Notes under the pieces: model-generated
What the model saw: only the letters and a program-made list of their open reading frames with translations
What the model was told of the DNA's origin: nothing
Databases searched by the model: none
Program-made: the position numbers and the translations under genes
Part shown: positions 9,150 through 17,097 of the stretch, piece after piece
Position numbering within the stretch: the stretch's first letter is position 1
Layout: every line of letters starts with the position of its first letter
Assembly: GCA_020724545.1 (NCBI GenBank)
Contig: DYGR01000014.1
Location: 1-64,000 of the forward strand
Length of the DNA stretch: 64,000 bases
Source of the DNA: Candidatus Methanoperedens nitratireducens
GTDB lineage: Archaea > Halobacteriota > Methanosarcinia > Methanosarcinales > Methanoperedenaceae
Direction: 5' to 3'

Positions 9150-9557
9150 TTATGTTTCGTTATGGTCTCCGTGATCGAGTTCCCCGTATTTTGAGGGGCA
9201 TTTTGTGATTACCTGGTTTGCCTGGAAAGTGCCGTTTATAAAATAGCCGGTAACCACTGCCGGGATTTCCTCTTTGTAATTACCCGGCATTCCTTCATTC
9301 GATACCACTGTGATAGTGGCGCTGTCGTCCCCCAGTTTGAATGTGAGCCTTGCCTTCTCAGGTTCCCATATAGTCGAACCTTTTAATATGGTACCATTTA
9401 CATTCACAACTTTTCCATCCAGTGAATCTGCCAGCTCGACAAATTCACCTACTTCATAGTAGAATGAGAGGGCGTTGCTGAAACTCAGCGCACTCAGATA
9501 TATTATCGATACTGCTACAACCCCGATACCAAGCATATTTTTTTGTTTTTTATTCAT
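9150..9557 (-). CDS. ccmE: CcmE heme chaperone, archaeal CXXXY type
   Basis: A 135-residue protein with an N-terminal membrane anchor (about residues 9-28), an OB-fold domain and the heme-attachment motif CPSKY near the C-terminus. Bacterial CcmE normally uses HXXXY; the CXXXY variant is known from archaea and a few bacteria. It takes heme delivered by CcmC and hands it to CcmF. A short His-containing tail (ELDHGDHNET) follows. It is the first gene of the maturation transcript. A TTTACA-N5-TGTAAA palindrome lies about 40 bp upstream of the start. Confidence 0.92.
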   Translation of the reverse strand: MNKKQKNMLGIGVVAVSIIYLSALSFSNALSFYYEVGEFVELADSLDGKVVNVNGTILKGSTIWEPEKARLTFKLGDDSATITVVSNEGMPGNYKEEIPAVVTGYFINGTFQANQVITKCPSKYGELDHGDHNET

Positions 9558-9593
9558 GTCCTATCCTCTCATCATACCATGCAAATCCTCAAC

Positions 9594-9610
9594 TTTACAA
9601 CTCGTGTAAA
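9594..9610. promoter_or_regulatory. Operator-like palindrome TTTACA-N5-TGTAAA upstream of ccmE
   Basis: Perfect 6-bp inverted arms with a 5-bp spacer (ACTCG) sit 37 bp upstream of the ccmE ATG. An identical arm pair with a 5-bp spacer lies at 16371-16387, just ahead of the MacB-type ATPase gene. Shared arms and spacing suggest binding by one dimeric regulator; the regulator is not identified. Confidence 0.5.
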
Positions 9611-9751
9611 CTATACCTACTGATTAGAAACTCCTTTTTTATGTGAGTTGCGGTTTATAAACTGTAAATCAAAACACTCTTTACTTAAGATTTCTAAAGT
9701 GACCAGAAGTGCTGATCAGGATAAAAAAGGAGGATGTTTCTGATTTCAAAG

Positions 9752-10600
9752 CTATTTTAAATAGAAATAAGCCATGGGCAGGACTAAGGCTGCAAAGAGC
9801 ACCCAGCCCAGGAAAGTATGGAAGATCAGCATAGTATCAAGGCCATAGTAGTAACCTATAGATACAAGACCGAGTATCCTTAGCAGATTAGCCAGAAACG
9901 AAGCAATGACGAGAATTACAGTAATCTTGACCAGGCTGGAGGGATTTTTTGAAGACGAGGTGAGCCTATATGCAAGTACGGTACTTATTATAAGAATCAT
10001 CGAATAAAATCCAAAACATCCCAGATCTACTTTATAATATATATCCTCTACTCCATATGCATGGAAGGTAATCAGAGAATCCATATGGAGAGAAAAGCCG
10101 AAAAGGGATTGCAGTATAAATAGAGCTGGTATGGTTATTGCGTAGTAGCCGTAATAATCGTAGATGTTTGAGCCCAGACGTGAGGGTATGGCGTATACAA
10201 TTAAAAAGAGCAGAAGGAAAATTGAAGAAAAATAAACGCCAAACTGACCCAGACTGCTGGCATAGTCATTTTTCAGGCTGATTGAAATTAAAGAAGCCCC
10301 TAGAAAAATCAACATAGTATCCAGAGTCTGGATATCAGAGCCTGTTTTAAGGTTATATAAAATATCAGCTATTATTATAACGCTTCCGAGCAGTATGGAC
10401 TTTTTTGAAGCTTTCAATCTAATCTGTGGCCTGTCTCCTTTTAGATTTAGAAGTCTTGCAAGCAGAATTAATGAGATGATAAAAAAAATAAGAGCTAAAT
10501 AGCCTGAACTCCCAAAGCCACCGAAGGTAAGCTCAACATAGGAAGCTATAATAAACGTTACAAAGAGAACTAAGACGAACTCCGGCTTTTTAAAATCCAT
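9752..10600 (-). CDS. Archaeosortase/exosortase family protein (variant)
   Basis: A 282-residue protein made mainly of membrane helices. The exosortase/archaeosortase catalytic triad is in place: Cys195 (LGCFGFYSM), Arg241 (ANLLRILGL) and His261 (FHTFLGW), each in the expected helical context. It differs strongly from the archaeosortase A at 38.0 kb, and so probably belongs to another subclass with its own C-terminal sorting signal. It stands alone between the ccm block and two small metal-rich proteins, on the same strand. No obvious cognate tail other than PGF-CTERM was seen in the window. Confidence 0.78.
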   Translation of the reverse strand: MDFKKPEFVLVLFVTFIIASYVELTFGGFGSSGYLALIFFIISLILLARLLNLKGDRPQIRLKASKKSILLGSVIIIADILYNLKTGSDIQTLDTMLIFLGASLISISLKNDYASSLGQFGVYFSSIFLLLFLIVYAIPSRLGSNIYDYYGYYAITIPALFILQSLFGFSLHMDSLITFHAYGVEDIYYKVDLGCFGFYSMILIISTVLAYRLTSSSKNPSSLVKITVILVIASFLANLLRILGLVSIGYYYGLDTMLIFHTFLGWVLFAALVLPMAYFYLK

Positions 10601-10637
10601 ACCCCAAACCCCTTTATTAAATCCGTATAGATAAATA

Positions 10638-10674
10638 ATATGATGCTAAGAAATGATTAGCCCTAACATCATAT
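10638..10674. promoter_or_regulatory. Inverted repeat in the promoter region of the archaeosortase-like gene
   Basis: ATATGATGCTA and TAACATCATAT form 11-bp arms (10 of 11 paired) separated by 15 bp, 38 bp upstream of the archaeosortase start. Read on the minus strand the right arm overlaps a TATA-like GTTTATATGATG. It could be an operator or only chance AT-rich symmetry. Confidence 0.35.
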
Positions 10675-10718
10675 AAACTGTGCGATAACTCGTTAAGATT
10701 TTATTAATAAACAAGAGT

Positions 10719-11090
10719 TTACATTGTAGCCCTGGCGACCTCCGCGCTGGAGACCATCATTGAGTCCATATCTGAGCCCATATTTCCACAATGATCCTCT
10801 CCTGCTGTTTCAGTATTCTCTGATGATCTGCTGTTATCCATCATCTCATGACATCCAACTTCCATTGAATCTTCGTTTGCAGCAGTCATCATATTTTCAC
10901 ATGCTCCAGATTGCATCATCTGCTCAGGGCAGTTTTCTGACATGTTCTCCATCATCTCTGGAGTACATTCATGATTCTCTGCGTCCTTTATTTTCTCGCT
11001 GCCAGTATTCTGCGCCATTGCTACAGACATCGCGCCGAATGCCAGAAGCATTCCTAGAATTCCTATAATTAACATAGTCTTCTTTTGCAT
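10719..11090 (-). CDS. Secreted Met/Cys/His-rich small protein
   Basis: A 123-residue protein with a clear signal peptide (cleavage near AMA/QN, about residue 26). The acidic mature part is packed with Met, Cys, His and Asp/Glu in short clusters such as CTPEMMENMSENCPEQMM and CHEMMD. Such composition is typical of extracytoplasmic copper- or silver-binding proteins, but no named family is recognised. It is 6 bp downstream of the small CC/His membrane gene and divergent from the iron permease operon. A metal-buffering role is inferred from composition and neighbours. Confidence 0.65.
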   Translation of the reverse strand: MQKKTMLIIGILGMLLAFGAMSVAMAQNTGSEKIKDAENHECTPEMMENMSENCPEQMMQSGACENMMTAANEDSMEVGCHEMMDNSRSSENTETAGEDHCGNMGSDMDSMMVSSAEVARATM

Positions 11091-11096
11091 ATTTCT

Positions 11097-11300
11097 TCAC
11101 CTCTTTGAAAAGTACCATATCGCTATGAATACAATGAACATAATAATCAGGTGCAGCCACATGCCTGCACCACCGCCGCAGCAGCCGCCACCGTGGGACT
11201 CGTGGGTATGCTCTTTCGATGGATTATTTTCATTGCTTAGCTGACCTGCTTTTACATCTTTCTCCGTTTCTTTAGGTTTACTTGGTCCGCAACAATCCAT
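11097..11300 (-). CDS. Small membrane protein with CC and His clusters
   Basis: A 67-residue protein that starts MDCCGPSKP, has a hydrophilic linker with HTHESHGGGCCGGG, and ends in one membrane helix (about residues 47-63) and a basic tail. Two vicinal Cys pairs and three His suggest metal binding at the membrane. An AGGTG ribosome site precedes the ATG. It is divergent from the FTR1 gene across a shared promoter region and 6 bp upstream of the Met-rich secreted protein, forming a two-gene unit. Confidence 0.65.
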   Translation of the reverse strand: MDCCGPSKPKETEKDVKAGQLSNENNPSKEHTHESHGGGCCGGGAGMWLHLIIMFIVFIAIWYFSKR

Positions 11301-11330
11301 TTCAATTCACCTTATTAATCTTCATTTACG

Positions 11331-11417
11331 TCTTTATTAATCGGTGTTTTGGTTTAAATTTGTAAGACTTTCGATCAAATTACTTTACTAATTTTAAGCA
11401 AAACTTATTTTTATACC
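11331..11417. promoter_or_regulatory. Intergenic promoter segment, duplicated at 40939-41025
   Basis: About 87 bp here align without large gaps, and with roughly four of five bases identical, to 40939-41025. The two share TCTTTATTAAT, TGTTTTG, TTTAAATT, GTAAGA, AATTTT, AAGCA and CTTATTT. Both copies lie between divergent genes involved in metal handling. The core GTTTTGGTTTAAATT also occurs inverted at 19699-19714, upstream of the Rieske gene. It probably holds a promoter and a shared regulatory site. Confidence 0.5.
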
Positions 11418-11428
11418 AATTCGGTATA
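11412..11428. promoter_or_regulatory. Palindrome TATACC-AATTC-GGTATA upstream of FTR1
   Basis: Perfect 6-bp arms around a 5-bp spacer overlap a TATA-like ATTTTTATA, about 95 bp before the FTR1 start. The position over a likely promoter suggests an operator for metal-dependent repression. The regulator is unknown. Confidence 0.45.
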
Positions 11429-11521
11429 CAATAAGTATAATTTCGGAAATCCTAAGATAAAATGATAGGGTGACAAACACATTTTGGATTTATTATGTGA
11501 ACCAGATGAGAAGTGAACATT

Positions 11522-12811
11522 ATGTTCGAAACACTAACAATTACTCTAAGAGAAGGTATAGAAGCAGCGCTTGTAATTGGTATAATACTTGCATACCTTG
11601 GCAAGACCAATAAGCAAGCGCTGAAGAAATATGTATATGCCGGCATAATTGCGGCTGTGGCAGGAAGCATTGCAACCGCCATAGCAATTCAAATGCTCTT
11701 AGCAGAATTGAGTGAGTTCATGGAGGGTCTGATGTTCTTCATAGCAGCATTCTTCCTGGGTACAATGCTGATATGGATGCACCGCACTTCGAAGCGCATC
11801 AGGCAGGATATCGAGCAGGGTGTCGAAAGTGCCCTCAATAAATGGCAGGCATTGGGTGTTCTGGCACTTACCTTTTTCATGATATACAGGGAAGGCGCGG
11901 AAATAGTATTGTTCCTCTCTGCAACTGCATCGGAGGCAAATATAGTTTCTGCACTGGAGGGTGCCGCAGGTCTGAGTTTGGCCGTTTTATTCGGTTACCT
12001 GTTTATTAAAGGCAGCCTGAGAATGAATCTGGGAAGATTCTTCAAGATAACAGGCATTATGCTCTCCATAATAATCTTTCAATTAATCGTGGGCGGCATC
12101 CACGAGTGGGCAGAAGTAGGAATTATACCTCAGAGTCCACTCTACATGCGAATAATAGGCCCATTGGCACTAGAATCAACATCCATTATGTTCAGCGGCA
12201 TCATGCTCGGTTTTCTTGTACTTCTATTCATAATGGTACCGTGGCAGCAGATAAAAATCGAAGGTACTGAAGGCATTGAGAAAAGAAAAGCACTAGGTGC
12301 TCTACGTAAAGAGAGGAACCGAAAAATCATCGCAAGCGTAGTAGCTACATCTTTAATACTTGCTTTTGTGACTACCCAGATATCAGCTTTACCAACGGGC
12401 ACAGATCCTACGCCTGAAAAAGTTAGTGCTGCAGGAGGCGTGATAAAGATTCCTGTAGCGAGCGCTGCTGATGGGAATTTGCATAAATACGTTTGCGATG
12501 CGCAGAATCATCCCGCGAACTGCCCCATGCACGGCAGCGATGGCAAAGCCGATGCCAGGATTCTGGCAATAAAGAAAAGCGATGGAAGTGTTGCAGTAGC
12601 ATATGATGCCTGCGCCCTGTGCGGAGCAGCAGGATACAAACAGGAAGGCAATTTGCTCGTATGCAAGCGGTGTGGAGCACCTATTGATCCCGACACAGTG
12701 GATTTAGGAGGGGGATGCAATCCTATAGTTCTTCCGTATACGGTCGAGGGCGGCGAGATTGTGATAAAAACTGAAGATATTGGAGTGAATGCAGATTTGT
12801 TTAAAAATTAA
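11522..12811 (+). CDS. FTR1-type iron permease fused to a DUF2318 metal-binding domain
   Basis: The membrane part (about residues 1-290) carries both REGxE iron-transport motifs, REGIEAALV near the N-terminus and REGAEIVLF near residue 122, in a seven-helix FTR1 fold. The exported tail is a DUF2318 domain with CDAQNHPANCPMHG, CALCGAAGY, CKRCGAP and GGGCNP, a Cys-rich centre expected to bind Fe or an Fe-S cluster. A GTG at 11513 is an alternative start. Two FtsX permeases and an ATPase follow within 16 bp. The same gene content occurs in the Campylobacter FTR1/P19 region, which points to high-affinity iron uptake. Confidence 0.88.
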   Translation: MFETLTITLREGIEAALVIGIILAYLGKTNKQALKKYVYAGIIAAVAGSIATAIAIQMLLAELSEFMEGLMFFIAAFFLGTMLIWMHRTSKRIRQDIEQGVESALNKWQALGVLALTFFMIYREGAEIVLFLSATASEANIVSALEGAAGLSLAVLFGYLFIKGSLRMNLGRFFKITGIMLSIIIFQLIVGGIHEWAEVGIIPQSPLYMRIIGPLALESTSIMFSGIMLGFLVLLFIMVPWQQIKIEGTEGIEKRKALGALRKERNRKIIASVVATSLILAFVTTQISALPTGTDPTPEKVSAAGGVIKIPVASAADGNLHKYVCDAQNHPANCPMHGSDGKADARILAIKKSDGSVAVAYDACALCGAAGYKQEGNLLVCKRCGAPIDPDTVDLGGGCNPIVLPYTVEGGEIVIKTEDIGVNADLFKN

Positions 12812-12826
12812 TATGGAGTTTTTAGA

Positions 12827-14074
12827 ATGTTCTTTCGGCTTCTCTTTAAAGCTATTCAGCGCAGAAAGCTAAAGATAGCCTTGGCTGTTCTGGCTGTAGT
12901 TATGGGAGCATCCATAGCCTCAACTCTGCTCACTATATCGTTTGATATCAATGATAAGATGGGGCGGGAGTTGAAAAGTTATGGCGCAAATATTCTTTTA
13001 TTGCCTTCAGAAGAGGGGAAATTCATAAACGAAAGTGAACTCTATAAAATGAAGACAATCTTCTGGAGGCACAACATAATAGGATATTCTCCCTATCTCA
13101 GCGATACTGTGAAGATAAAGGACGAGGAAATTGTATTAAGCGGCACCTATTTCAGTGAGGAAATCAAGATACCTGGAATCAAAAAGACATGGTTCGGAAC
13201 CAGAAAAGCTGAAGAGAAGGAGGCTGTTTTTAAGACTGGAGTAAAGACCATAGCTCCATGGTGGAAAATCGATGGAGAGTGGCCCTCGCAAGGGGGAGCG
13301 CTGGTAGGGACAAATGCTGCTGAAAAGCTGGGGCTTAAGCAGGGAGATTTTTTAAAAGCGCAGTTCGGAAGCGATAACGCAACCTTTAAAATATCAGGTC
13401 TTCTCTCCACCGGCGGAGAGGAGGATGGACAGGTGATTGTTTCTCTACTGGATGCACAGAAACTTTTTAACAGACAGGACAAAGTTGACCGCGTGGTAGT
13501 GAGCGCATTAACCAAGCCTGAACCTGAGAAGAAGATAGACCCCTCCAAACTATCGCCCGAGGAATATGAGATCTGGTACTGCACACCGTATATCTCTTCC
13601 ATCATGCTCCAGATTGAAGAGGTAATCGATGGAAATGCCAAACCTATCAGACAGGTAGCGGATAATGAGGGAAAGCTGCTTAATAAATTTGAGATGCTTA
13701 TGTTGCTAATCACAGGAATAGCCATGATCTCGGCTTCTCTCGGCGTAACTGCTGCTATGACTACAACGATTTTCGAGAGGCGAAGAGAGATAGGGTTGAT
13801 GAAAGCTGTAGGTGCAGATAGAGTTCAAATTTCGCAGCTATTCTTAGGTGAAGCGGTTATTATCGGTATAATAGGCGGAACAATTGGAATTCTTATTGGT
13901 TTTGGGCTGGCGAGGATAGTGGGTCTATGGGTATTTAGCGCGGTTATAAATCCCTCGCTTGTTTCTGCATTGGTCTCAGGAATTCTCTCGATAGGAGTGG
14001 CACTTTTTGGCAGTTTACTGCCAGTGAAGAGGGCGGCGGAAGTAGAACCATCGATCATACTCAGGGGTGATTGA
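12827..14074 (+). CDS. FtsX/MacB-type ABC transporter permease 1 of the iron operon
   Basis: A 415-residue protein with an N-terminal membrane helix (about 18-40), an extracytoplasmic MacB-PCD-like domain (about 45-280) and three C-terminal helices forming the FtsX domain, with the typical FERRREIGLMKAVGA loop near residue 320. It closely resembles the downstream permease, so the two probably form a heterodimer driven by the ATPase at 15.1 kb. It follows FTR1 by 15 bp. In the related bacterial iron operons these permeases are thought to assist passage or reduction of iron in the cell envelope. Confidence 0.85.
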   Translation: MFFRLLFKAIQRRKLKIALAVLAVVMGASIASTLLTISFDINDKMGRELKSYGANILLLPSEEGKFINESELYKMKTIFWRHNIIGYSPYLSDTVKIKDEEIVLSGTYFSEEIKIPGIKKTWFGTRKAEEKEAVFKTGVKTIAPWWKIDGEWPSQGGALVGTNAAEKLGLKQGDFLKAQFGSDNATFKISGLLSTGGEEDGQVIVSLLDAQKLFNRQDKVDRVVVSALTKPEPEKKIDPSKLSPEEYEIWYCTPYISSIMLQIEEVIDGNAKPIRQVADNEGKLLNKFEMLMLLITGIAMISASLGVTAAMTTTIFERRREIGLMKAVGADRVQISQLFLGEAVIIGIIGGTIGILIGFGLARIVGLWVFSAVINPSLVSALVSGILSIGVALFGSLLPVKRAAEVEPSIILRGD

Positions 14075-15125
14075 ATTGTTTGCCCATCTAGTTATGAAAT
14101 CTCTCTGGGTCAGACGAGATAAATTCTTAATCGCTGTAATCGCGATAATGCTTGGGGCAGCTATGGTAGCGTCTCTACTTACGATTTCCCTGGATATAAA
14201 AGAGAGGATGGGAAAGGAACTGCGAAGCTATGGAGCCAATCTCATTGTTCTCCCAGAGGAAGGTGAATACATAGACGAATTCAAACCTGAGCATCCCGCT
14301 ATCATTGGTTTTGCTCCTTTTCTTTATTTCAAAGCTGAGGTTAATGCAAAAAAGATAGACATTGCTGGAACCGACTTTGAAGCAGCAAGAAAAATGAACC
14401 CATGGTGGCGCATCGAAGGCGAACTTCCAGGACAGCAGGCAGTACTGGCTGGAATAAACGCTGCAGAAAGACTTGAAATTAAAACCGGTGATACCCTGAA
14501 CGTAGGAGGTACATCTTTTATAGTATCTGGAGTCTTAGATACAGGCACGCCTGATGACGATAGGATATTCATCAACTTTGAAGATGCGAGGCAGATCTCA
14601 GGCAAAAGCGGGGCAACATCAATACAAATAAGTGCTCTTGGAGATATTGAAGAAGTTATCAGTTATCTTGAAAGTAAAAACTATAAGGTAAAGAAAATTC
14701 GTCAGGTAGCAGAGAGCGAGAAAGTTCTCCTCGATAAAACCCAGCTTTTAATGTCTCTTGTCGCTTTATTTGTTCTCTCGGCTGCAAGCCTTGGCCTTTT
14801 GAGCACAATGATAACAAGCATACTTGAAAGAAGCCGTGAGATCGGGTTAATGAAAGCTCTTGGCTGTGGAGATAATCGACTTGTGGCTATATTTCTTGCA
14901 GAGGCAGGAGTAATGGGAGTTGCAGGCGGGGTGTTTGGATACTTTGTTGGACTTTTACTTGCACAATTCATAGGAATGGAGATATTTGATATGCAGGTAT
15001 CGATAAAGCCAGAGGTATTTCTTCTAACCCTTGCGGCTTCGATACTGGTTGCTTTCGCCGGAAGCCTTCTACCTGTACGACGTGCGCTTTCTATCGATCC
15101 TGTTGTAACCCTGAGAGGTGAATGA
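14067..15125 (+). CDS. FtsX/MacB-type ABC transporter permease 2 of the iron operon
   Basis: A 352-residue paralog of the preceding permease with the same layout: helix 1 (about 18-40), an extracytoplasmic domain shortened by about 60 residues, and the FtsX helices with LERSREIGLMKALGCG near residue 258. The frame can start at GTG 14067, overlapping the upstream stop. TTG 14076, six bases after a GGGGTGA ribosome site, is an equally good or better start. It overlaps the ATPase gene by 4 bp, so the three genes are coupled. Confidence 0.83.
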   Translation: MIELFAHLVMKSLWVRRDKFLIAVIAIMLGAAMVASLLTISLDIKERMGKELRSYGANLIVLPEEGEYIDEFKPEHPAIIGFAPFLYFKAEVNAKKIDIAGTDFEAARKMNPWWRIEGELPGQQAVLAGINAAERLEIKTGDTLNVGGTSFIVSGVLDTGTPDDDRIFINFEDARQISGKSGATSIQISALGDIEEVISYLESKNYKVKKIRQVAESEKVLLDKTQLLMSLVALFVLSAASLGLLSTMITSILERSREIGLMKALGCGDNRLVAIFLAEAGVMGVAGGVFGYFVGLLLAQFIGMEIFDMQVSIKPEVFLLTLAASILVAFAGSLLPVRRALSIDPVVTLRGE

Positions 15126-15127
15126 AA

Positions 15128-15775
15128 ATGATTATAGCAAAAAACCTTGTTAAAAAATACGATACTACCTGTGCGCTTAAAGATGCTAGTTTCATTATTG
15201 AGAGAGGAGAATGGGTAAATATAATGGGGCCCTCAGGCAGCGGAAAAACCACGCTTTTGAACATGATAGGATGCCTAGATTCCCCTACAGGTGGATCTTT
15301 GCTGGTAAATGGGATCGAAACTGCTAAACTCAATCAGAATGAACGTACACGTTTCAGACGCGAGCATATTGGTCTTGTTTTCCAGCAGTTCCATATGATA
15401 CCTCACCTTACCGCACTTGAGAATGTGATGATAGCACAGTATTTCCACAGTATAGAGGACGAAGCAGAAGCAAAAGGTGCGCTTATGCGCGTGGGTATGG
15501 AGCACAGGCTGCACCACCTGCCATCCCAGCTTTCAGGTGGAGAGCAGCAGCGTGTATGCATAGCAAGGGCATTAATAAACCAGCCTAAAATCATACTGGC
15601 AGATGAGCCAACAGGAAATCTTGATAAGAAGAACGAGGAGGCGATTCTTGAAATATTCAGGGAACTGCACAGCGAAGGAAGAACGATTGTGATCGTAACC
15701 CACAACCCTGAGATAGGTGAAATAGGGGAAAAGATAATACAGCTATCCCACGGTGAAGTAAGCAGTATGACATAG
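15128..15775 (+). CDS. ABC transporter ATPase of the iron operon (MacB/LolD type)
   Basis: A classic LolD/MacB-type nucleotide-binding subunit of about 215 residues: Walker A GPSGSGKTT (near residue 37), Q-loop FQQFHM, signature LSGGEQQRVCIARAL (near 137), Walker [13 protein letters not shown] and H-loop VTHN. An ATG at 15122 overlaps the upstream stop, but the GAGGTGA ribosome site lies only one base from it. ATG 15128 has better spacing and is chosen. It powers the two preceding FtsX permeases. Confidence 0.88.
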   Translation: MIIAKNLVKKYDTTCALKDASFIIERGEWVNIMGPSGSGKTTLLNMIGCLDSPTGGSLLVNGIETAKLNQNERTRFRREHIGLVFQQFHMIPHLTALENVMIAQYFHSIEDEAEAKGALMRVGMEHRLHHLPSQLSGGEQQRVCIARALINQPKIILADEPTGNLDKKNEEAILEIFRELHSEGRTIVIVTHNPEIGEIGEKIIQLSHGEVSSMT

Positions 15776-15986
15776 TAGTTTACTCCTTTACCCCGCAGCT
15801 TTATCATGTGGTTTGCAGGCTGATGTTGGCCTCTTGGATAGATGGTGACCGGTGGTGGGGGAGTGGGAAAAAATAAGATTATTCCGGTCACCAGTTTGTT
15901 TATTAGTAACTCTTTATTTATGTGGATTATGCTTTATAGAATGCAAATTAATACAATGCTTGCTTTGTTTTTTATCAAATGATCCT
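15776..15986. other. Intergenic stretch between convergent genes
   Basis: About 210 bp separate the ATPase stop from the convergent small membrane gene. I see no open frame with a ribosome site and no clear repeat. It probably holds the two transcription ends. Confidence 0.3.
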
Positions 15987-16253
15987 CTACAAATACTTTA
16001 CAAAATAGGATTTATAAGTATCAAGCTTCCTGAGCTTTCCACCTGCGAACTGACCCGCTACATCAGCTATCATAAGCAGCGGTATGACCTTCCAGCTGAA
16101 ATCAGAGAATATTCTCAATAAAAACACAAACGGTACCGGGATATGCACAGCCATCATCCATTGCCTGGAGAATCTATTGGTATTGCATCTCCAGTAGCCA
16201 AAGGGCAGGTTGATCAAAAAAACCACCAGCATCAGTTCGATTATAGACGTCAT
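15987..16253 (-). CDS. Small conserved membrane protein (FGYWR type)
   Basis: An 88-residue protein with an N-terminal helix, the motif NLPFGYWRCNTNRFS (about 15-29), a second helix (about 33-50) and a third near residue 60. I recall similar short proteins with an FGYWR segment followed by a helix in many prokaryotes, but no function is known to me. It is transcribed alone, toward the iron operon. Coding is supported by well-placed helices and positive-inside loops. Confidence 0.65.
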   Translation of the reverse strand: MTSIIELMLVVFLINLPFGYWRCNTNRFSRQWMMAVHIPVPFVFLLRIFSDFSWKVIPLLMIADVAGQFAGGKLRKLDTYKSYFVKYL

Positions 16254-16370
16254 TTGTTTCTCCTCGTTTATACCTAACTTTTTTCCTTCGTTATTTATCT
16301 CATTTATGGTTTAAAAATTAAGATAAGAAAATACATCAACTTTAATTTTTTAAAGCGTAAACTACTTAGA

Positions 16371-16387
16371 TTTACACTGCTTGTAAA
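16371..16387. promoter_or_regulatory. Operator-like palindrome TTTACA-N5-TGTAAA upstream of the exporter ATPase
   Basis: Perfect 6-bp arms with the spacer CTGCT lie 26 bp before the chosen start of the ATPase gene. Arms and spacer length equal those at 9594-9610 in front of ccmE. The close distance to the start fits a repressor site in a short-leader archaeal promoter. Confidence 0.5.
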
Positions 16388-16412
16388 GTTATTAAAAATG
16401 AGGAGATCTCTT

Positions 16413-17081
16413 TTGAACATTATTGAACTTGAAGATGTGTGGAAAATCTACAGGATAGGTGAAGTCGAGATCCCGGCTCTGCGGGGTTTAAGCTTAAAAG
16501 TAAAGCCGGGAGAATTTGTGGCAGTTATGGGGCCAAGCGGAAGCGGGAAATCAACTGCTATGAACATGATAGGATGTCTTGATATACCTACAAAAGGCAG
16601 GGTACTACTTGAAGGACAGGATATTGCTGCCCTGAGCGAGATAGAACTCGCCCGGATAAGGGGCAAAAAAATAGGTTTTGTCTTCCAGTCCCATAATCTC
16701 TATCCAACATTAACCACCCTTGAAAATGTGCAGCTTCCAATGAGAATACATGAATTCAGTGAAGCGCAGATCTGGGATAGATCAGAGGAGTTGCTGCAGC
16801 TTGTGGGTCTCTCCGACCGCGCCAATCATTACCCTTCCCAGCTCTCAGGAGGCCAGAGCCAGAGGGTAGCTATTGCAAGAGCCCTGTCCACATATCCACT
16901 TTTACTTCTGGCAGATGAACCAACAGGTAATCTTGATACAGAAGCAGGAGGCGAGGTTCTGGATATTTTCGCACAGCTAAACGCACAGGGCGTCACGGTG
17001 GTTATGATCACTCACGATGAAAAAATTGCAGAGCGGGCGAACAAAATCGTGCGGATGATAGATGGAGCGCTTGCATCATAA
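16413..17081 (+). CDS. ABC transporter ATPase (MacB/LolD type)
   Basis: Complete nucleotide-binding subunit: Walker [11 protein letters not shown]-loop FQSHN, signature [15 protein letters not shown], Walker [14 protein letters not shown]-loop ITHD. An ATG at 16398 opens the frame, but a GAGGAGA ribosome site at 16400-16406 sits six bases ahead of TTG 16413, which I prefer as start (about 222 residues). It is followed in order by an exported CARDB-like protein and a MacB permease, so the three make one tripartite-style exporter or envelope-remodelling complex. Confidence 0.88.
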   Translation: MNIIELEDVWKIYRIGEVEIPALRGLSLKVKPGEFVAVMGPSGSGKSTAMNMIGCLDIPTKGRVLLEGQDIAALSEIELARIRGKKIGFVFQSHNLYPTLTTLENVQLPMRIHEFSEAQIWDRSEELLQLVGLSDRANHYPSQLSGGQSQRVAIARALSTYPLLLLADEPTGNLDTEAGGEVLDIFAQLNAQGVTVVMITHDEKIAERANKIVRMIDGALAS

Positions 17082-17097
17082 TCAGGAGTAAATAAAT

